Under the pieces are notes generated by a model. The model did not search any database and had not been told where the DNA came from. It saw nothing but the letters and a program-made list of their open reading frames with translations. The position numbers and the translations under genes were made by a program. Below, piece by piece: positions 1 to 6,831 of a stretch of DNA of 9,921 nucleotides (its first letter is position 1; every line of letters starts with the position of its first letter). Source of the stretch: Microbacterium sp. (GTDB taxonomy: Bacteria > Actinomycetota > Actinomycetes > Actinomycetales > Microbacteriaceae); contig JAITUD010000341.1 of the NCBI GenBank assembly GCA_031286555.1, forward strand, positions 1 to 9,921. Reading direction: 5' to 3'.

Positions 1-426
1 CGACTGCAGATCGCGTTCGGCGACGAGTTCGACTCGCCCGAGCCGGCGTTCGAAGTGCTGCTGCCCCGTTTCCGCAGGTTCCTCGCGCATCCGGCGGCGT
101 TCGCCCTGCTCGCGAGGGATGCCGGAGTGGTCGTCGGCTACGCCGTCGTCGCCCTGCGGCCCGCGATCTACAACGAGGGCGGGTACGTCGCCACGCTCGA
201 CGAGCTCTACGTGCGGCCGGAACGCCGCTCGCAGGGCATCGGCGCCGTGCTGCTGGACCGCGCAGTGCGGGAGTCGCGCGCGCGGGGTGCGGGCGAGATG
301 CACATCAATGTCGACTCGGTCGACGTCGACGCCCGCCGCTTCTACGAGCGGCACGGCTTCCGCAACTCGCTGCCGGGCACTGATGACGCGGTGCTCTGGT
401 ACTTCGCGGAGTGGGACGAGGGCTGA
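1..426 (+). CDS. GNAT family N-acetyltransferase (5' end outside window)
   Basis: The reading frame is open from base 1 to the TGA at 424-426, so the start lies before the window; 141 residues are visible. GNAT enzymes transfer an acetyl group from acetyl-CoA to an amine, and the substrate cannot be told here. The acetyl-CoA binding motif A is clear: strand LDELYVRPE followed by RRSQGIG (visible residues about 75-81, the R/Q-x-x-G-x-G signature) and helix AVLLDRAV. The end matches motif B (DARRFYERHGF), where the Tyr is often the general acid. The GTG at 55 is a possible start, but codons 1-18 (beginning RLQIAFGDEFD) look like normal coding sequence, so truncation by the window edge is likelier. 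The family usually has about 150-170 residues, so 10-25 are probably missing. The gene converges on the regulator with 6 bp between stop codons. Confidence 0.88.
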   Translation, partial: RLQIAFGDEFDSPEPAFEVLLPRFRRFLAHPAAFALLARDAGVVVGYAVVALRPAIYNEGGYVATLDELYVRPERRSQGIGAVLLDRAVRESRARGAGEMHINVDSVDVDARRFYERHGFRNSLPGTDDAVLWYFAEWDEG

Positions 427-436
427 GCCGCCTCAG
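423..436. terminator. small hairpin spanning two convergent stop codons
   Basis: CTGAG (423-427), loop CCGC, CTCAG (432-436) form a 5-bp stem that holds the stop codons of both the acetyltransferase (424-426) and the regulator (433-435, minus strand). Two further G-C pairs can form beyond one mismatch. No T-rich tail follows on either strand. It could be a weak bidirectional terminator, or it could be chance in GC-rich DNA. Confidence 0.22.
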
Positions 437-897
437 GCCGTGGCGACGACCGAGGCGGTCTGGGCGCGGTCGAAGGACTCTCGGGCGTACGCGATCTGGT
501 CCTGGTGCTCCTCGGTCCAGTCCACCAGCGTCTGCACGGTGCGGTGCAGCGTGCTGCCCATCGTGGTGAGACGGTACTCCACACGCGGAGGCACCTCGGC
601 GTAGATGGTGCGGTGCACGAGGCCGTCCCGCTCGAGATTGCGCAGTGTGACCGTCAGCATCCGCTTGCTGACTCCGTGGATCTCACGGCCGAGCTCGCCG
701 AAGCGCATCGACCTGGTGTCGAGCAGGGCGATCACGAGCAGTGACCACTTGTCGGCGATGCGGTCCAGGATCTGGCGCACTTCGCAGTCCTCGCGCACGT
801 CCCACTGGAACGGGTCACCGGCCTCGACGCAGTCCCGTCCGGCGGGGGTGGGTACTTCGAGGGAACCCGGGAACGTTGAAGTGCCTTCTTGTGCCAT
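433..897 (-). CDS. HxlR-family winged-helix transcriptional regulator
   Basis: A 154-residue protein with the HxlR/MarR-like winged-helix fold at residues about 38-125. The diagnostic series is present: DKW after the first helix, MRFGELGREI, VSKRMLTVTLRNLERDGLV (turn and recognition helix), then the wing with VPPRVEYRLT. HxlR proteins bind DNA as dimers and often sense electrophiles or oxidants through a conserved N-terminal cysteine. Cys38, just before the first helix (REDCEVRQIL), is in that position, and Cys23 is a second one. The gene is divergent from an MFS permease with a perfect inverted repeat between them, the usual arrangement for a local repressor of an efflux pump. The start is uncertain. 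The ATG at 897 has only GGGG very close to it. An in-frame ATG at 918 adds MFSHHWG and has TAACCT 5 nt upstream, which suits a leaderless mRNA. The frame stays open to 1056, but that part runs antisense to the permease. Confidence 0.9.
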   Translation of the reverse strand: MAQEGTSTFPGSLEVPTPAGRDCVEAGDPFQWDVREDCEVRQILDRIADKWSLLVIALLDTRSMRFGELGREIHGVSKRMLTVTLRNLERDGLVHRTIYAEVPPRVEYRLTTMGSTLHRTVQTLVDWTEEHQDQIAYARESFDRAQTASVVATA

Positions 898-924
898 GCC
901 CCAATGGTGACTGAACATGATCGA

Positions 925-941
925 GGTTACAAGAGGTAACC
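925..941. promoter_or_regulatory. perfect inverted repeat, likely operator of the HxlR regulator
   Basis: GGTTAC-AAGAG-GTAACC is a perfect 6-5-6 inverted repeat in the 74-bp gap between the divergent regulator (start 897 or 918) and permease (start 972). Its left arm holds a candidate -10 box for the regulator, TAACCT on the minus strand (924-929), and a weak one, TACAAG (928-933), on the plus strand. A dimeric repressor bound here could silence both genes. Spaced inverted repeats near the -10 region are the usual target of HxlR-family proteins. A second perfect palindrome, GAATCGATTC, lies just beyond at 944-953. Confidence 0.62.
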
Positions 942-959
942 GTGAATCGATTCGTGATC

Positions 960-965
960 GAGGAG
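960..965 (+). promoter_or_regulatory. ribosome binding site that sets the permease start
   Basis: GAGGAG at 960-965 is followed by 6 nt and the GTG at 972. The other in-frame GTG codons, at 942 and 954, have no such site, and 942 directly abuts the operator-like repeat. The start at 972 is therefore preferred. Confidence 0.65.
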
Positions 966-971
966 ACGAAC

Positions 972-2381
972 GTGACTGATCTGAAGAACCCCGCGCTGCC
1001 GGCGGTGGTCGCCGCGAAGGGGGCGTGGGGCGTGCTGGCGGTCGTGACCGGCGCACTGTTCCTGGAGGGCATCGACGTCGCCATGCTGAACGTCGCCGTG
1101 CCCAGCATCGCCGCCGACATCGGCCTGGCGACCGGCTCCGCCCACTGGATCATCAGCGCCTACGTGCTCGCCTACGGCGGGTTCATGATCCTCGGCGGCC
1201 GGGTCGCGGATCTGCTCGGCCGCCGCCGGGTGTTCCTCACGGCTCTCGCCGTGTTCGCCGCCTTCTCCGCCGTGGGCGGCTTCGCGCAGGACTCCTGGAT
1301 GCTGATCGCCGTGCGCCTGGTGACCGGGGCAGCAGCCGGGTTCATGACCCCCGCCGGATTCAGCCTGCTGACGACGAGCTTTCCCGAGGGGGAGCGGCGG
1401 GGCAGGGCGCTGGCGATCTACGGTGCGATCGGCGCCGCGGGGTTCTACCTCGGCGTCGTCGCGGGCGGGGTGATCGCATCCTTCGGCTGGCGCTGGGTGT
1501 TCTTCGTGCCCGCTGTGATCGCCCTCGTCTTCCTCGCGCTGGGCGCGCGCAGCGTCCCCCGTTCGGATGCCGGCACCCGGGCGCCGCGCGGCAGCTTCGA
1601 CGTCGGCGGCGCCGTGACGCTGACGGCGGCGATGATGTCGTTCATCTACGGCGTGGTCACCGTCGGGGAGCATCCTGCTGATCTGTTCGGCTATGGGGCC
1701 CTCGTGCTGTCCGTCCTGCTGTTCGGGGCCTTCCTGGTGATCGAGCGGCGCGCCGCCGACCCGCTCGTACCGGCGGGCGTGCTGACGCAGGGCCGGCTGC
1801 CGTGGATGAGGGTGGTCGGCATGCTGTTCATCGGCGGATTCTTCGCCTGGCAGTTCCTGCTCACGCTGTTCCTGCAGCAGCACCTGGGGTGGGGGCCGCT
1901 GGAGACCGGACTCACCTTCACGGCCATGGGCGTCGAGCTGCTGATCGCGCCGACCCTCACACCGCGGATCGCCGCTCGTTTCGGAAACCTGGCCACTCTG
2001 ATCGCCGGCCTGGTGTCGATCTCGGTGGCGTTCCTGCTCACGCTGCGGCTGCACGGCTCGGCCGGCTTCTTCGACCTGCTGCCCTCCCTGATCCTGGTCG
2101 GCGTCGCGTTCGCGCTCATCTACGGCCCGCTGACCGCCGCCGCGGTCGAGGGCGTCGACGAGGAGCAGCATGGCGTCGCCGGGGGCATCGTCTACACCGG
2201 TTTCCAGTTCGGCGCCGCACTCGGGGTGTCGATCGTCACGATCGTGCTGCTGGCCGGCGGGGGAGACCCGAGCGGCGCCGACTACACACGAGCCCTGTGG
2301 GTGCCCTTCGCCGCAGTGGTCGCCGGGTTGGTGGTGGCGATGGTCGCGCGGTTCACTTCCCGCGCGGCTGGAGTTCGCTGA
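972..2381 (+). CDS. MFS drug efflux permease, DHA2 (EmrB/QacA)-like
   Basis: A 469-residue polytopic inner-membrane protein, probably a proton-coupled exporter of small toxic compounds. The start begins MTDLKNPALP. The first membrane segment ends in LEGIDVAMLNVAVPSIAADIG (residues 31-51), which resembles the motif D1 of 14-helix exporters (LD.TVVNVALP), though the usual Thr-Val is replaced. Motif A, GGRVADLLGRRR (75-86), is intact. The motif C region, GAIGAAGFYLGVVAGG (about 151-166), keeps the glycine pattern but lacks the usual Gly-Pro pair, so antiport specificity is uncertain. Repeated hydrophobic segments continue to the C-terminus, fitting 12-14 helices. Control is probably by the divergent HxlR regulator through the repeat at 925-941. 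The last 29 bp overlap the 3' end of the convergent oxidoreductase gene. In-frame GTG codons at 942 and 954 would add 10 or 6 residues. The substrate cannot be deduced. Confidence 0.92.
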   Translation: MTDLKNPALPAVVAAKGAWGVLAVVTGALFLEGIDVAMLNVAVPSIAADIGLATGSAHWIISAYVLAYGGFMILGGRVADLLGRRRVFLTALAVFAAFSAVGGFAQDSWMLIAVRLVTGAAAGFMTPAGFSLLTTSFPEGERRGRALAIYGAIGAAGFYLGVVAGGVIASFGWRWVFFVPAVIALVFLALGARSVPRSDAGTRAPRGSFDVGGAVTLTAAMMSFIYGVVTVGEHPADLFGYGALVLSVLLFGAFLVIERRAADPLVPAGVLTQGRLPWMRVVGMLFIGGFFAWQFLLTLFLQQHLGWGPLETGLTFTAMGVELLIAPTLTPRIAARFGNLATLIAGLVSISVAFLLTLRLHGSAGFFDLLPSLILVGVAFALIYGPLTAAAVEGVDEEQHGVAGGIVYTGFQFGAALGVSIVTIVLLAGGGDPSGADYTRALWVPFAAVVAGLVVAMVARFTSRAAGVR

Positions 2382-3222
2382 TCGACGCCCAGTCGTCGTG
2401 CGCGAGGCCGTCCCGGATGGCCTGCTCGAAGACCGTGCGGAGCAGTTCGCCGACCGGCAGCGGGACCTCGTGTTCCGCTGCCGTGTCGAGCGCGAGTCGG
2501 AGGTCCTTCTGACCGAGCTCCGTGGTGAACCCGGCGGGCTGGTACCGCCGGTCGGCGATCAGCATTCCGTAAGAGGAATACACCTGACCGGGGAACAGCG
2601 TCGTGGTGAGCAGCTCCACCAGCTGATGCGCGTCGACGCCGCTGGCCTCGGCCAGGCTCACCGCTTCGCCGAGGGACTGGATCGCCGCGGCGATCAGATA
2701 GTTGCCGAGGATCTTCACCAGGTTCGCCTGCTCAGGGGCATCCCCGAGCCGCCACGTGCGCGTGCCGATCACGTCGAGGAGCGGCTGCACGCGGTCGATC
2801 AGATCGCCGGGTCCCGCGGCCAGAACATTGAGGTTGCCGGCCTCGGCGACCGGAACCCGCCCGAACACAGGAGCGGCGATGTAACCCATGCCGCTTGCGG
2901 CATGCACCTCGGTCGCGCGGCGTGCGAGCGCCGTGCTGACCGTCGCGAGGTTCACGTGCACGGCATCCGCCGGGGCCTCCGCGAGCACGCCCGAGTCGAG
3001 GAACGTCGCGGCGACAGCGGCATCGTTCGACAGCAGCGAGAAAACGGTGCCCGACTGCAGTGCCTCGGTGACGGTCGCCGCAGCGCGGGCTCCCTCTGCG
3101 ACGAGCTCGGCGACCGGTTCGGGCGAGCGGTTCCAGACCGTGACCTCCTGTCCGGCGGCGAGAAGGTTGCGGGCGATCGGGCGCCCCATGGCCCCGAGAC
3201 CGACGACGGCGATGCTGCTCAT
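2353..3222 (-). CDS. NAD(P)-dependent beta-hydroxyacid dehydrogenase-type oxidoreductase
   Basis: A 289-residue cytoplasmic enzyme of the 3-hydroxyisobutyrate / 6-phosphogluconate dehydrogenase fold, close to the usual family length. The N-terminal Rossmann motif is GLGAMG (residues 8-13). WNRS (30-33), with Arg after the second strand, suggests NADP(H) preference. The region VNLATVSTA (90-98) corresponds to the substrate-binding loop, normally D-x-S-T-x-S-P and here divergent. AAPVFGR (116-122) replaces the common APVSGG. NLVKILGN (167-174) supplies the catalytic Lys170 and Asn174, and QKDLRLAL (238-245) is the conserved C-terminal helix. The altered substrate loops mean 3-hydroxyisobutyrate is not a safe substrate; imine- or succinic-semialdehyde-reductase-like activity is also possible. 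ATG 3222 is chosen because the family N-terminus begins there; the frame could extend to 3294, but that would overlap the divergent peptidase gene. The 3' end overlaps the permease gene by 29 bp. Confidence 0.9.
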   Translation of the reverse strand: MSSIAVVGLGAMGRPIARNLLAAGQEVTVWNRSPEPVAELVAEGARAAATVTEALQSGTVFSLLSNDAAVAATFLDSGVLAEAPADAVHVNLATVSTALARRATEVHAASGMGYIAAPVFGRVPVAEAGNLNVLAAGPGDLIDRVQPLLDVIGTRTWRLGDAPEQANLVKILGNYLIAAAIQSLGEAVSLAEASGVDAHQLVELLTTTLFPGQVYSSYGMLIADRRYQPAGFTTELGQKDLRLALDTAAEHEVPLPVGELLRTVFEQAIRDGLAHDDWASISELQPRGK

Positions 3223-3229
3223 ACCGGCC

Positions 3230-3280
3230 ACCCTACTGGCGCCACGCACCTGGTGCCCGGCCGGGCCGGCGACGTACGGT
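3230..3280. promoter_or_regulatory. divergent promoter region, probably leaderless on both sides
   Basis: The 64-bp gap holds TAGGGT on the minus strand (3230-3235), 7 nt before the oxidoreductase ATG, and TACGGT on the plus strand (3275-3280), 6 nt before the peptidase GTG. Both fit the actinobacterial -10 pattern TANNNT at the distance expected when transcription begins at the start codon. Between them lie the palindromes GCACCTGGTGC (3246-3256) and GCCCGGCCGGGC (3255-3266), where the -35 regions should be. The oxidoreductase side also reads AGGGTGG, which could instead be a ribosome site. No good -35 hexamers are seen. Confidence 0.42.
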
Positions 3281-3286
3281 GGACGC

Positions 3287-4417
3287 GTGAGCACCCCCTT
3301 CCCCGCATCCGTCTACTCCGCCCGCCTCGACCGTGCCCGTGCGCTGACCGCCGACGCCGGCCTCGACGCGATCGTCGTCGGGCCGGGGCCTGATCTGACG
3401 TATCTTGTCGGCGTCGAGGGCGACACCATCGAGCGGCTGACCGCGCTGGTCATCCCCGCCGACGGGGATCCGACCGTCGTCGTACCGCGCATGGAACTCG
3501 CGAAGGTGCGCGACACCGCCGTCGGCGCGCTCGGTCTGGCGATCGCGGACTGGGTGGACGGTGAAGACCCCTATGCCCTCGTGACAGCGGCGATGGGCGG
3601 ATCGGTCTCCCGCTTCGGTGTCGCGGACGCGCTTCCCGCCCTCCATGTGATCCCGCTGACGGACCGCCTGGACGTGCGTCCTGAGCTGGCGACTCCGGTA
3701 CTGCGCGAGAGTCGCATGATCAAGGATGCCGCCGAGGTGGCCGAGCTCCGCCGTGCCGGCGACGCGATCGACGCCGTGCACCGCCGTGTTCCCGCCCTGC
3801 TGCGGGCCGGCCGCACCGAGCGCGAGGTCGCCGCGGACATCGCCGCCGCGATCGTCGAGGAAGGGCATCGCACCGTCGAGTTCGTGATCGTCGGATCGGG
3901 GTCGAACGGCGCCGATCCGCACCACGAGGTGTCGGACCGGGTCATCCAGGACGGTGACGTGGTCGTCGTCGACATCGGCGGCGCCGTGCCGGCCGGGTAC
4001 AACTCCGACAGCACGCGCACTTACGCCGTCGGGACTCCGGACGCCGAGGCCGCGCGCCGGATCGCCGTGCTGGTCCGCGCCCAGCAGGCCGCCGTCGATG
4101 CGGTGCGCCCCGGCGTCACCGCAGAGCAGGTGGATGCCGCAGCCCGGGACGTGCTCGCCGCGGAGGGTCTGGCCGACGCGTTCCTGCACCGGACCGGTCA
4201 CGGCATCGGCGTCACGACGCACGAGGAGCCGTACATCGCACCCGGCAACGCGCTGCCGCTGCGCGAGGGGATGGCGTTCAGCATCGAGCCGGGGATCTAC
4301 TTCCCCGGCGAGTGGGGTGCCCGCATCGAGGACATCGTCGTCGTCACCGCCGACGGCTGCGTGAACCTCAACAACACCCCGCACGACCTGACTCCGGCCG
4401 GCCACGGGATGGACTGA
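3287..4417 (+). CDS. M24 family metallopeptidase, Xaa-Pro dipeptidase/aminopeptidase-like
   Basis: A 376-residue cytoplasmic enzyme with two domains. Residues 1-135 form the creatinase-like N-terminal domain, with the usual lead VYSARLDRARALTADAGLDA. Residues about 150-370 form the pita-bread catalytic domain. All five dinuclear-metal ligands are visible: Asp229 (VVVDIGG), Asp241 (NSDSTRTY), His305 (RTGHGIG), Glu334 (SIEPG) and Glu348 (RIEDI). His212/His213 (DPHHEVS) and His312 (THEEP) match the substrate-binding histidines of Xaa-Pro peptidases. The likely role is cleavage of Xaa-Pro peptides during peptide turnover. M24 relatives such as creatinase or ectoine hydrolase share this fold, so substrate assignment is moderate. 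The GTG at 3287 gives the normal N-terminus; a longer open frame back to 2888 runs antisense to the oxidoreductase. The gene is divergent from the oxidoreductase and converges on the sulfatase with 28 bp between stops. Confidence 0.92.
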   Translation: MSTPFPASVYSARLDRARALTADAGLDAIVVGPGPDLTYLVGVEGDTIERLTALVIPADGDPTVVVPRMELAKVRDTAVGALGLAIADWVDGEDPYALVTAAMGGSVSRFGVADALPALHVIPLTDRLDVRPELATPVLRESRMIKDAAEVAELRRAGDAIDAVHRRVPALLRAGRTEREVAADIAAAIVEEGHRTVEFVIVGSGSNGADPHHEVSDRVIQDGDVVVVDIGGAVPAGYNSDSTRTYAVGTPDAEAARRIAVLVRAQQAAVDAVRPGVTAEQVDAAARDVLAAEGLADAFLHRTGHGIGVTTHEEPYIAPGNALPLREGMAFSIEPGIYFPGEWGARIEDIVVVTADGCVNLNNTPHDLTPAGHGMD

Positions 4418-4445
4418 CGGGCCGCCCGGCTCAGGAGGCCGCGCC

Positions 4446-6809
4446 CTACTGCCTCCCCATGACTGCCTGGTGCAGATGCTGCGGGTCGACGAGGTGATCA
4501 TGCATGTCGTCGCCTCCGACGATCTCGACCCAGCGGATCGCGCCGGTGAAGTCATTGCCGGTCGCGGCGTAGTCGTCCGAGACGGCGGTGCCGGCATCAC
4601 GGCCGACATCGTTGGTCTCGTCGAGGTTGAACGAGGTGAAGTGCGTCCGCTCGACGCGCCCGTTCGCGACCGGGTCACCGTCGACGTACAGCGTGACGGC
4701 GCCGCCCGTGCCCGGGCCGCCGCCGTCGTAGGCGAACTCCATTCGCAGCTGGTGCTGCCCCTCGGGCAGCACCTCGGCCGCCTTCACCTTGGTGAGCTGA
4801 TAGCCGACGAAGTTGTACGCATATGAGGGCCGGCCCTCATGCAGATAGAGAGACCAGCCCCCGGTGATGCCGCCCTGCGCGATGACGACTCCCTCCGCTC
4901 CGCCGGCGGGCACCACGACCTCTGCTGTGACGCTGTGGGAGCGGTTCTTGATGTTGATCATGTTGTCCTCGCTGATCGACCGCATCCCGGGATAGAGGAT
5001 CTGCGTGTCCCCCTCGAGAAGCTCGGGGCGACCCGCGATGCCGGGCTGAAGTCGCTCCAGGAGCCGATCGTCGAGCGGGAACACGTTGTACTTCGCCGCC
5101 TCGATCGTGAAGAGCTGCTGCAGCTGCGCGAGCTTCTCCGGTTGCTCCGACGCGAGGTCGTGCGCCTGGGTCCAGTCGGTGTTCCCGTCGTACAGCTCCC
5201 ACACGTCGTCCTCGAGGGCGCCGACGCTGCCGTAGAAGATCCACGGGGTACGGTGCTTCGTGACCGCCGACCATCCCTGGTGGTAGATGCCCCTGTTGCA
5301 CACCATCTCGAAGTACTGGGTGGCGTGGCGCTCGGGCACGGCGCCGTCATCGAACGTGTAACTCATGCTGGTGCCGTGCATCGGCTCCTGAGTGACGCCG
5401 TGGACTGTGCGGGGGACGGGCAGGTGCGCGGCCTCGAGAACGGTCGGCGCCACATCGATGACATGCGCGAACTGCGAACGGAACTCGCCCTTCGCCGTGA
5501 TACCCGCCGGCCAGTGCACGATCGTCGCGTTGCGGGTGCCGCCCCAGTGCGAGGCGACCTGCTTCGTCCACTGATACGGCGTGCAGAACGCATGCGCCCA
5601 GCCGACGGCGTAGTGCGGGTAGGACTCGGGTCCACCCCACTTGTCGACGCGTTCGACCATGGCGTCCACCGTCTGCACGTCGCCGGCTCCGTTCGGCTCG
5701 ACCATCGCCATGAAAGTCCCGTGCAGGCCGCCCTCGGCGGAGGCGCCGTTGTCGCCGATGATGTAGTACACCAGCGTGTTCTCCAGCTCGCCGAGCTCTT
5801 CGATCGCATCGACCAGGCGCCCGACCTCGTGGTCGGTATGAGCGAGGAAGCCTGCGTAGTTCTCCGCCTCACGGCGCAGCACGACCTTGAGGTCGTCCGG
5901 CATGTCGTCCCATGCCGGGACCTCCGACGGACGCTGTGTGAGGGAAGCATCCGGGCCGATGGCACCGAGCTCCTTCTGCTTCGCGAACGTGTGCTCGCGC
6001 AGGGCATCCCAGCCGTCGTCGAACTGACCGCGGAACTTCTCCGCCCATTCCGCCGGTGCATGGTGCGGCGCGTGGGTCGCCCCCGTGGCGAAGTAGGTGA
6101 AGAACGGCTTGTCCGGTGCGAGGGCCTTCTGCTCGCGAATCCAGGTGATCGCGTGGTCGGTCATGTCGACGGTGAAGTGATACCCCTCCTCGGGCGTCTT
6201 CGGCGGATCGACGGGGGTCGTGCCGTGGTGAAGCGCGGGGTACCACTGATTCGTCTCACCGCCGATGAACCCGTAGAACTCCTCGAACCCGTTGCCAGGG
6301 CTGGGCCACCGGTCGAACGGTCCTGCCGGGCTGGTCTCCCACTGCGGCACCTCGTGGCACTTTCCGAAGTGCGCGGTGGCGTAGCCGTTCAGGCGCAGGA
6401 TCTCCGCCATCGGCTGAGCACTGTTCGGTCGCACAGAGGAATACCCGGGAGCGCTCGTCGCCATCTCGGTGATGCCGCCCATCCCGACGGCGTGGTGATT
6501 GCGCCCCGACAGCAGCGCGGCACGGGTCGGTGAGCACAGCGCGGTCGTGTGAAAGCGGTTGTATCTCAACCCGCCCGCTGCGAGGCGCTCCGCCGTGGGC
6601 ATCGGCACCGGACCTCCGAACGCGCTCGAGGCACCGAAGCCGACATCGTCGAGCATCACGATGAGCACGTTGGGCGCACCCGCCGGTGGGCGGAGTCGGG
6701 TGATCGGCGGGAAGACCGCCGCCGAGTCCTTCGCATCGAAGACCGTCGGCAGCGCCGAGCGCTGATCCGGGATCGGCAGCGTAGCGCGCTGCGAGTCGTC
6801 AATCGCCAT
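4446..6809 (-). CDS. arylsulfatase, formylglycine (Cys) type, large actinobacterial form
   Basis: A 787-residue alkaline-phosphatase-superfamily enzyme expected to hydrolyse sulfate esters. The nucleophile motif CSPTRAALLSG (Cys92 to Gly102) is the C-x-P-x-R signature whose Cys is converted to formylglycine by a separate enzyme, which is not in this window. Metal and active-site residues are visible: Asp54-Asp55 (MLDDVG), His246 (ATHAPHH), Asp353-Asn354 (GDNGAS) and Lys416 (WTKQVASHWGG). The second signature reads FGKCHEVP (148-155), with Cys151 where most sulfatases have Trp (GKWH). I recall this variant as normal in the large mycobacterial AtsA/AtsD-like sulfatases, which are of similar length. 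Residues about 625-787 form a beta-rich C-terminal domain resembling a jelly roll (ITGGWSLYLHEGRPSYAY). There is no signal peptide, so the enzyme is probably cytoplasmic. ATG 6809 is preferred over an upstream start at 6845 because GAGGGGA (6815-6821) lies 5 nt before it. Confidence 0.93.
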   Translation of the reverse strand: MAIDDSQRATLPIPDQRSALPTVFDAKDSAAVFPPITRLRPPAGAPNVLIVMLDDVGFGASSAFGGPVPMPTAERLAAGGLRYNRFHTTALCSPTRAALLSGRNHHAVGMGGITEMATSAPGYSSVRPNSAQPMAEILRLNGYATAHFGKCHEVPQWETSPAGPFDRWPSPGNGFEEFYGFIGGETNQWYPALHHGTTPVDPPKTPEEGYHFTVDMTDHAITWIREQKALAPDKPFFTYFATGATHAPHHAPAEWAEKFRGQFDDGWDALREHTFAKQKELGAIGPDASLTQRPSEVPAWDDMPDDLKVVLRREAENYAGFLAHTDHEVGRLVDAIEELGELENTLVYYIIGDNGASAEGGLHGTFMAMVEPNGAGDVQTVDAMVERVDKWGGPESYPHYAVGWAHAFCTPYQWTKQVASHWGGTRNATIVHWPAGITAKGEFRSQFAHVIDVAPTVLEAAHLPVPRTVHGVTQEPMHGTSMSYTFDDGAVPERHATQYFEMVCNRGIYHQGWSAVTKHRTPWIFYGSVGALEDDVWELYDGNTDWTQAHDLASEQPEKLAQLQQLFTIEAAKYNVFPLDDRLLERLQPGIAGRPELLEGDTQILYPGMRSISEDNMINIKNRSHSVTAEVVVPAGGAEGVVIAQGGITGGWSLYLHEGRPSYAYNFVGYQLTKVKAAEVLPEGQHQLRMEFAYDGGGPGTGGAVTLYVDGDPVANGRVERTHFTSFNLDETNDVGRDAGTAVSDDYAATGNDFTGAIRWVEIVGGDDMHDHLVDPQHLHQAVMGRQ

Positions 6810-6814
6810 TGCAT

Positions 6815-6821
6815 TCCCCTC
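6815..6821 (-). promoter_or_regulatory. ribosome binding site that sets the sulfatase start
   Basis: GAGGGGA on the minus strand sits 5 nt before the ATG at 6807-6809. The alternative start at 6845 falls inside the hairpin at 6832-6855 and would add MPPHVCDGEGNA, which does not look like sulfatase sequence. Confidence 0.65.
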
Positions 6822-6831
6822 GCCATCACAG

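Noticed and set aside
944..953. GAATCGATTC palindrome as a second operator
   Set aside because: It is perfect but only 10 bp, and has no partner elsewhere in the gap. Kept as a note rather than a feature.
898..1056. 53-codon upstream extension of the HxlR regulator
   Set aside because: Most of it is Pro/Arg/Ser-rich sequence antisense to the permease start. Only the short stretch to ATG 918 remains a reasonable alternative.
927..2171. Long minus-strand open frame (414 codons) antisense to the permease
   Set aside because: Its translation is low-complexity and rich in His, Arg, Gln, Glu and Gly with no recognisable domain. This is the typical shadow of a GC-rich gene; the plus-strand frame has clear MFS motifs.
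2888..3286. Upstream extension of the M24 peptidase frame by 133 codons
   Set aside because: This part lies antisense to the oxidoreductase N-terminus and reads as Ala/Ser-rich filler; the family N-terminus begins at 3287.
4418..4445. Possible terminator between peptidase and sulfatase
   Set aside because: Only GGCC...GGCC pairing with a 13-nt loop and no T-run. This is expected by chance in GC-rich DNA.
3233..4678. Minus-strand open frame (481 codons) antisense to the M24 peptidase
   Set aside because: It is arginine-rich and without domain features, and it conflicts with a complete metallopeptidase gene.
4839..6533. Long plus-strand open frame (564 codons) antisense to the sulfatase
   Set aside because: The composition is Arg/Val/Leu-rich without motifs, while the opposite frame has the full sulfatase signature set.
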